Assembly: GCA_003649235.1 (NCBI GenBank)
Contig: QMRG01000004.1
Coordinates: 1 to 40,176, forward strand
Direction: 5' to 3'
Source: Thermoprotei archaeon
Lineage (GTDB): Archaea > Thermoproteota > Thermoprotei > Thermofilales > B69-G16
Length of the DNA: 40,176 nt
Below are positions 36,181 to 40,176 of this stretch, piece by piece (positions within the stretch are counted from its first letter, which is position 1; each line of letters begins with the position of its first letter). The translations under genes were made by a program, and so were the position numbers. The notes under the pieces are model-generated. The model had not been told where the DNA came from. It was given only the letters and a program-made list of their open reading frames with translations, and did no database searches.

Positions 36181-37644
36181 ATGGAGAACGTCAACGATGT
36201 AATTTCACTTATTATAACAAAGAAGCCGTCACTTAAAGTAAGCGATGTGAAGGAAATGATAAAGAAAAAGGCGGAAGAATTAGGGGAACTTGTAGATGAG
36301 TATGTGATAGCTCTGATGGTGGCGAAAGAACTAGGCATATCTCTTCCTAAAGAGGAGAAAAGCCTAAAGGTATCTAAGCTTAAAATCCGCGACTTAATAT
36401 CTGGATTGCGTAATGTCAATTTAGTTGCTAGAGTTATCAAAATAGATAGAGAGATTACTTTTTCAAGAAATGGAAGAATGCGTAGATGTCTTCGAATTGG
36501 GATAGGCGACGCCACTGGTATTATAAACTTAGTGTTGTGGGATGAGCAGGTAGAACAGGTGAAAAATTTAAGAATAGGAGATGTGATCCGGATATCCCGA
36601 GGCTATACTAGAGAGTATAGAGGTAGGATAGAGCTTTACTTGGGAGAGAATGGGAAAATTTCTTTAGTTGAAGGAGAAGCTCCGCCGCTAGAGTATTTTC
36701 TAGAGAATTACGAGTTGGAATGCGCGCTCTTAGAGATTAAAAGTATAGTTCGATTGCCTGATTTTGCATGCATACGAGGGATCGATTTTAAAGGACGCAG
36801 AGTTAGAGTGTTGATTTGGGGAGGGCTAGAAGATGATTTAAGAGAAAAATGTTATTATATCTGTGGTTTAAAAAAGAAGTATGAAACTCAGGATTTTGTA
36901 GAATATTATACTAACCAAACTAGAGCAGTATTTAAACCTTGTCAGGCTAATATCCCTCCTATCAATTATCCAATTTATACTCCTTCATCGACAAATATTG
37001 AAGAAGCACGAGACTTAGTCTTTCAAGGATATTACCTAGCTGTAAATCCTACAAAACTCCCTAAAATGATACTAGGAGATAACAAAAAATTTTTATCAAT
37101 ACTTCTAACTAGCGATAATGTTTTTCACAGTATTACCGATCTAGACTTAGGAGTTAAAGTTCAGCTTGAAGGAGTTGATGTGGTAAAGGGTAGGAGGAGT
37201 AGAATAGTGAAGATAAGTCGTTGTGGTCGTATAAGGATTGTGAATTCGAATGATATCTTATCTAGTATGTCTATGCCTGAGAAATACATAGTGGAAAGTA
37301 TAGGTGCATGTATTTTGAATGGAGCTGTTATCTCGCTAGACTTCAATTTCAGATCGATAAAAACTGCAAAAAAAGAAAAAATAGTACCGTTTTGCTCTAT
37401 GCTGGTAGATGACGGAACTGGACAAGCTAGAATTTACAGCAGTAGCATGGATGTGATTGAAAAACTACTAGGTATGAGCGAGAAAGAAGCGTTAGATTAT
37501 TTAAAATCCGGAGTATTGGACAAGATCGTATCCTATATGAAAAAGGATATTCTAGGGAAAGACTTTAAATTTAAATGCTTTCTATATGAAGGAGAGGGAA
37601 ATAACAGGATAGGTGTAGCCTTTTCTATCTGGGAAGAAGGATAA
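36181..37644 (+). CDS. RPA-like OB-fold single-stranded DNA-binding protein
   Basis: 487 residues. An N-terminal helical module (KVSDVKEMIKKKAEELGELVDEYVIALMVAKELGI) is followed by a clear OB fold (VNLVARVIKIDREI, RRCLRIGIGDATGIINLVLWDEQ, LRIGDVIRISRGYTREYRG). Further beta-rich regions near 180-230 and 335-470 look like extra OB folds (CSMLVDDGTGQARIYSS). No zinc ribbon is seen. RPA proteins coat ssDNA in replication, repair and recombination. A TATA box (CTTAAATAAG near 36145) gives it its own promoter just after the SWIM gene. Confidence 0.88.
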   Translation: MENVNDVISLIITKKPSLKVSDVKEMIKKKAEELGELVDEYVIALMVAKELGISLPKEEKSLKVSKLKIRDLISGLRNVNLVARVIKIDREITFSRNGRMRRCLRIGIGDATGIINLVLWDEQVEQVKNLRIGDVIRISRGYTREYRGRIELYLGENGKISLVEGEAPPLEYFLENYELECALLEIKSIVRLPDFACIRGIDFKGRRVRVLIWGGLEDDLREKCYYICGLKKKYETQDFVEYYTNQTRAVFKPCQANIPPINYPIYTPSSTNIEEARDLVFQGYYLAVNPTKLPKMILGDNKKFLSILLTSDNVFHSITDLDLGVKVQLEGVDVVKGRRSRIVKISRCGRIRIVNSNDILSSMSMPEKYIVESIGACILNGAVISLDFNFRSIKTAKKEKIVPFCSMLVDDGTGQARIYSSSMDVIEKLLGMSEKEALDYLKSGVLDKIVSYMKKDILGKDFKFKCFLYEGEGNNRIGVAFSIWEEG

Positions 37645-37701
37645 TAATTATATAGCCAATGGGCGATTTTACAGATATACTCATAGGAGGTATTTACAGA
37701 G

Positions 37702-37953
37702 ATGGGGCGTAGAAAAAGCAGAAGGAAAATTAGGTTAAGACCTAAAAAGAAAATACCATCCGTCTTCCAATGTCCACGTTGCGGAGTTACGGCGGTCTCC
37801 GTAAGCATAGATAGAAAAAACGGCGTGGTCGCCGTAACCTGTGGAGCTTGCAAGCTTAGATACACATTCGAGTATCAAGAGATCTACCAACCAGTTGACT
37901 ACTATGGAAAATTCGTAGACGCGTTTGTCGAGGAAATGGGGATATCGGTATGA
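37702..37953 (+). CDS. elf1: Elf1-like transcription elongation factor
   Basis: 83 residues. A highly basic start (GRRKSRRKIRLRPKKKIPSVF) is followed by a four-cysteine zinc ribbon (CPRCGV and CGACKL) and an acidic tail with PVDYYGKFVDAFVEE. This is the Elf1/Spt4-neighbour family that travels with RNA polymerase. AGGAGG precedes the ATG. Its stop overlaps the GGGP synthase start by 4 nt (ATGA). Confidence 0.92.
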   Translation: MGRRKSRRKIRLRPKKKIPSVFQCPRCGVTAVSVSIDRKNGVVAVTCGACKLRYTFEYQEIYQPVDYYGKFVDAFVEEMGISV

Positions 37954-38738
37954 AAAAGGACTACAAGGGGAAAGTAGAAAAAATGATTAGAGATGGATTA
38001 GCTGAAGATGGAGCGCTCCACATGGTCCTAATAGACCCAGAAGTAACTTCACCTGAAAGAGCAGCTGAAATAGCGGCAGAAGCAGAAAAAGCGGGAACCT
38101 TCGCAGTAATGGTGGGAGGCAGTATAGGAGTTTCTGAGCAAATGGTTGATAAAACTGTTTTAGGGATAAAGGAGAATGCTGACCTGCCGGTTATACTTTT
38201 CCCCGGCAGCATAGGAGAACTAAGCAGGTACGCTGATGCAGTTTGGTTTCTTTCAGTTTTAAACTCGGTAAACCCATACTTCATAATAGGAGGACAAATG
38301 CAGGCAGCACCTATAGTTAAACGCTATGGATTAGAACCTATTCCACTTGCATATCTAATTCTCGGAAGCGGAGGTGCTGTAGGATATGTCAGCAATACGA
38401 GACCAATACCTTTTGAACAAGCCGAAGTTGCAGCTGCTTTTGCGCTTGCGGCTCAGTATTTGGGTTTTAGATTCGTGTATTTAGAAGGCGGGTCTGGAGG
38501 TAAGCCTGTACCCCCCGAAGTCATCGGCTATGTAAGAAAAATGGTTAAAATACCAATAGTAGTGGGTGGAGGGATAAGAAGCGGAAAACTAGCGGAATTA
38601 GCGGTAAAGGCGGGCGCTGATATTATAGTTACTGGGACTATTATAGAGGAAACAAGTAGAGTCTATAACGTTCTAAAGGAGATAGTTGAAGCTATAAAAA
38701 AAGCTGCTAGAAAGCGAAAAGACCTAAATGCGCCATAA
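37950..38738 (+). CDS. Geranylgeranylglyceryl phosphate synthase
   Basis: 262 residues. This TIM-barrel enzyme joins geranylgeranyl diphosphate to sn-glycerol-1-phosphate, the first committed step of archaeal ether lipid synthesis. Visible segments are MVLIDPEVTSPERAAEIA, MVGGSIGVSE, YLEGGSGGKP, VVGGGIRSG and VTGTIIEE, the last three forming the phosphate-binding site. It is coupled to elf1 by ATGA. Its last 32 nt overlap the convergent Sec61 beta gene. Confidence 0.95.
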   Translation: MKKDYKGKVEKMIRDGLAEDGALHMVLIDPEVTSPERAAEIAAEAEKAGTFAVMVGGSIGVSEQMVDKTVLGIKENADLPVILFPGSIGELSRYADAVWFLSVLNSVNPYFIIGGQMQAAPIVKRYGLEPIPLAYLILGSGGAVGYVSNTRPIPFEQAEVAAAFALAAQYLGFRFVYLEGGSGGKPVPPEVIGYVRKMVKIPIVVGGGIRSGKLAELAVKAGADIIVTGTIIEETSRVYNVLKEIVEAIKKAARKRKDLNAP

Positions 38739-38886
38739 TAACTATAGTCATTAATGCTATTGCTGAAATTATGACTATTTCCGGCTTAATCTCTATTCCT
38801 TCGATTTCTTCTTCGAAAAAGGACATCAAACCTGCAGCTGACATTGTAGCCGGAGTTCTTTCTTTCTTCTTCTTAGCCTTAGGCAT
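38707..38886 (-). CDS. secG: Preprotein translocase subunit Sec61 beta (SecG-like)
   Basis: 59 residues, below the ORF-track cut-off. The sequence starts MPKAKKKKERTPATM, has the conserved MSAAGLMSFFEEEIEG followed by IKPEIVI, then a single transmembrane helix (VIISAIALMTIVIMAHLG). This is the archaeal Sec61 beta pattern: a basic cytosolic N-terminus, a conserved amphipathic segment and one C-terminal membrane anchor in the SecYE-beta channel. GAGGG precedes the ATG at good spacing. The 3' end overlaps the GGGP synthase gene by 32 nt on the opposite strand. Confidence 0.93.
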   Translation of the reverse strand: MPKAKKKKERTPATMSAAGLMSFFEEEIEGIEIKPEIVIISAIALMTIVIMAHLGLFAF

Positions 38887-38917
38887 AGATATCCCTCAAC
38901 TAGATACTTGCGCACTC

Positions 38918-38928
38918 CTTTTTAAACG
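38918..38928. promoter_or_regulatory. Shared TATA-like element of Sec61 beta and radical SAM gene
   Basis: CTTTTTAAACG in a 55-nt divergent spacer. Spacing to the Sec61 beta start (about 37 nt to the ATG, short leader with Shine-Dalgarno) is good; to the radical SAM ATG it is only about 19 nt. Confidence 0.4.
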
Positions 38929-38941
38929 TTCCTGACAGGCC

Positions 38942-39976
38942 ATGTCTACTATAAAGAATTTGCCTACAGGAAGCATAGTCGTAGGCAAACTACCTAAGGG
39001 ATGTGAGCTATGTCAACGAGGTAGAAAAAGCATAATTTTCGTAACTGGGCTATGTCCTCGTAAATGTTTCTACTGTCCCTTAAGTAAGGAGAGAAGAAGA
39101 GACGTGTTTATTATTAACGAGAAAGAAGTAACTGAGCTTAACGAAAAAATATTGATAAGCGAAATTTTGAAATCCGATTCTCTAGGAGTGGGTATAACTG
39201 GCGGAGATCCACTCGTTAAGCTAGACAGGACGCTTTTTACCATAAGGGTCTTAAAAGACTACTTTCCCGATATGCATATTCACCTATATACAACTGGTAT
39301 CACATTAACTAAGACGATTTTATCTAAACTTGAGAAAAGCGGACTGGATGAACTCAGAATACACCCTAAACCTAGAAACTGGAGGAAAATAGAGTTAGCG
39401 CTGAAAGAATCAAACATGGAAGTAGGAGCTGAAATACCAGCGCTACCGGGTTCTGTAGAAGAAATCAAAATTTTTGCAGAGTACCTTGCTGATATTGGGG
39501 CCCATTTTCTAAATATAAACGAACTTGAATTCAGCGAGACGAACGCGTTAGCTCTTCTACAAAGAGGCTATCGCATGAATGACGACTATATAACGGCTAA
39601 AGGAAGCAGAGAAACAGCGATTAGAGTTCTTGAATGGGCGGCACATCATCTCGATTTAAACATACACTTTTGTCCAGCGGTAGTTAAAGATCGTTATCAA
39701 ACAAGTCTTAGATTATACAGAAAAGCTGTGGCGATAGCCAAAAATTATCAACAAGTAACAGACGAAGGATTATTGAGATATTTGAAAGTTGTCACAAAAA
39801 ATCCAGAAAAACTCCAACAAATAATTCCAAAATCATTATTAGAAGTTAAAGAAAATAAAGTATATACTAGCGTATTTTTCGCTGATCGTTTAATAAAGGC
39901 GGGGTATACTGTATATTTAGTAGAAGAATCTCCTACTCCACAACGTCAAATATTAAACATAGGAAAATATCATTAG
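38942..39976 (+). CDS. Radical SAM protein, COG2108-like, unknown substrate
   Basis: 344 residues. The 4Fe-4S motif is CPRKCFYC (about residue 37-45), preceded by an extra CELC pair (about 21-24) that may bind a further metal. GITGGDPL matches the SAM-binding GGE-like motif, and the barrel continues with LHIHLYTTG-like strands (HIHLYTTGI) and VGAEIPALPGS. The C-terminal half (YQTSLRLYRKAVAIAKNY) is helical. The family is described as an uncharacterised pyruvate-formate-lyase-activase relative in archaea. No partner gene is adjacent; the next gene is tRNA-Thr on the other strand. Confidence 0.85.
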   Translation: MSTIKNLPTGSIVVGKLPKGCELCQRGRKSIIFVTGLCPRKCFYCPLSKERRRDVFIINEKEVTELNEKILISEILKSDSLGVGITGGDPLVKLDRTLFTIRVLKDYFPDMHIHLYTTGITLTKTILSKLEKSGLDELRIHPKPRNWRKIELALKESNMEVGAEIPALPGSVEEIKIFAEYLADIGAHFLNINELEFSETNALALLQRGYRMNDDYITAKGSRETAIRVLEWAAHHLDLNIHFCPAVVKDRYQTSLRLYRKAVAIAKNYQQVTDEGLLRYLKVVTKNPEKLQQIIPKSLLEVKENKVYTSVFFADRLIKAGYTVYLVEESPTPQRQILNIGKYH

Positions 39977-39993
39977 AGCAGAGTATTGCCTAA

Positions 39994-40098
39994 AGCCCCG
40001 GGCGGGACTCGAACCCGCGACCCCCGCCTCGCTGGGCAAGGTAGACTCAATTGTCCTCGCATACCAAGGCGGTGCTCTACCACCTGAGCTACCGGGGC
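39994..40098 (-). tRNA. tRNA-Thr(GGU) with a canonical 32-nt intron
   Basis: Acceptor GCCCCGG/CCGGGGC with discriminator T, normal for archaeal threonine tRNA. The intron (40030-40061) after A37 has a textbook bulge-helix-bulge: central helix TTGG/CCAG, bulges TAT and CGA, and intron stem GCGAGG/CCTTGC with a 13-nt loop. The mature tRNA is 73 nt with anticodon GGT. A TATA-like TTAATAAAAT lies upstream at the window edge. Confidence 0.96.
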
Positions 40099-40176
40099 TA
40101 ATATCTATTCTTTTCACTATTTTATTAAGTTTACCTAGACCTTTAATACTGGTTTAGATTTGTAAAGCTTTTTGTA

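Overview
The window is a gene-dense stretch of a thermophilic archaeal chromosome, most likely from the Thermoproteota (Crenarchaeota/TACK) side. The evidence is archaeal core machinery (Orc1/Cdc6, FEN1 with a PIP box, Cdc48, aEF1B, aIF1A, aIF5A, Rpo4, Elf1, TiaS, Sec61 beta, DphB, GGGP synthase, geranylgeranyl reductase). Several tRNA genes carry bulge-helix-bulge introns. TATA boxes sit about 25-30 nt upstream of leaderless or Shine-Dalgarno starts. The stable RNAs are very GC-rich in an AT-rich background, which suggests a high growth temperature. No rRNA is present, so I do not assign a genus. No prophage, IS element or CRISPR array was seen.

Layout. 1-2.6 kb: the tail of a membrane protein (possibly FeoB), a FeoC-like regulator, a metallophosphoesterase with a conserved unknown partner, and a BioD-like P-loop ATPase. 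2.7-5.4 kb: two unknown proteins followed by a B12-binding radical SAM protein. 5.4-6.3 kb: a small-RNA pocket with a possible 41-aa leaderless gene, a candidate C/D box sRNA, tRNA-Trp (intron), an orphan VirB2/CedA1-like pilin gene and tRNA-Lys (two inferred introns). 6.3-11.6 kb, minus strand: DUF371, Pcm, FEN1, a small winged-helix protein, Cdc48, aEF1B and a zinc-ribbon protein. 11.7-16.2 kb: tRNA-Ser, macrodomain, Orc1/Cdc6, GPN GTPase, tRNA-Val, Rpo4-DUF655 and aIF5A. 16.2-22 kb: NAD kinase, an m5C RNA methyltransferase, an SPFH protein, then Nth-Dcd-HTH-KaiC. 22-27.3 kb: a Cys-rich protein, geranylgeranyl reductase, MetAP, translin, endonuclease V, a DUF357-nucleotidyltransferase fusion and DphB. 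27.3-29.8 kb: a 464-nt spacer with a gene remnant, tRNA-Leu(CAA), a KH protein, Rio kinase and aIF1A. 29.8-33 kb: PEP synthase with a striking composition switch, tRNA-Leu(TAA) with intron, and RNase P RNA. 33-40.2 kb: RAM-domain protein, TiaS, a beta-CASP nuclease, a SWIM protein, an RPA-like protein, Elf1, GGGP synthase, Sec61 beta (too short for the ORF track), radical SAM protein and tRNA-Thr (intron).

Functional themes. The region is mostly information processing: replication and repair (FEN1, Orc1, Nth, EndoV, Dcd, RPA, SWIM), translation and RNA maturation (TiaS, RNase P RNA, KH/Rio, aIF1A, aIF5A, aEF1B, DphB) and ether-lipid synthesis (GGGP synthase, GGR). The items most worth a second look are these: a C/D sRNA candidate whose D guide is complementary to the 16S anti-Shine-Dalgarno tail; the A+C to G+T strand switch inside ppsA with a hairpin at the switch point; the SWS1/Shu2-like SWIM protein beside RPA; the orphan conjugation-type pilin between two tRNA genes; and tRNA-Lys with an insertion in the D stem.
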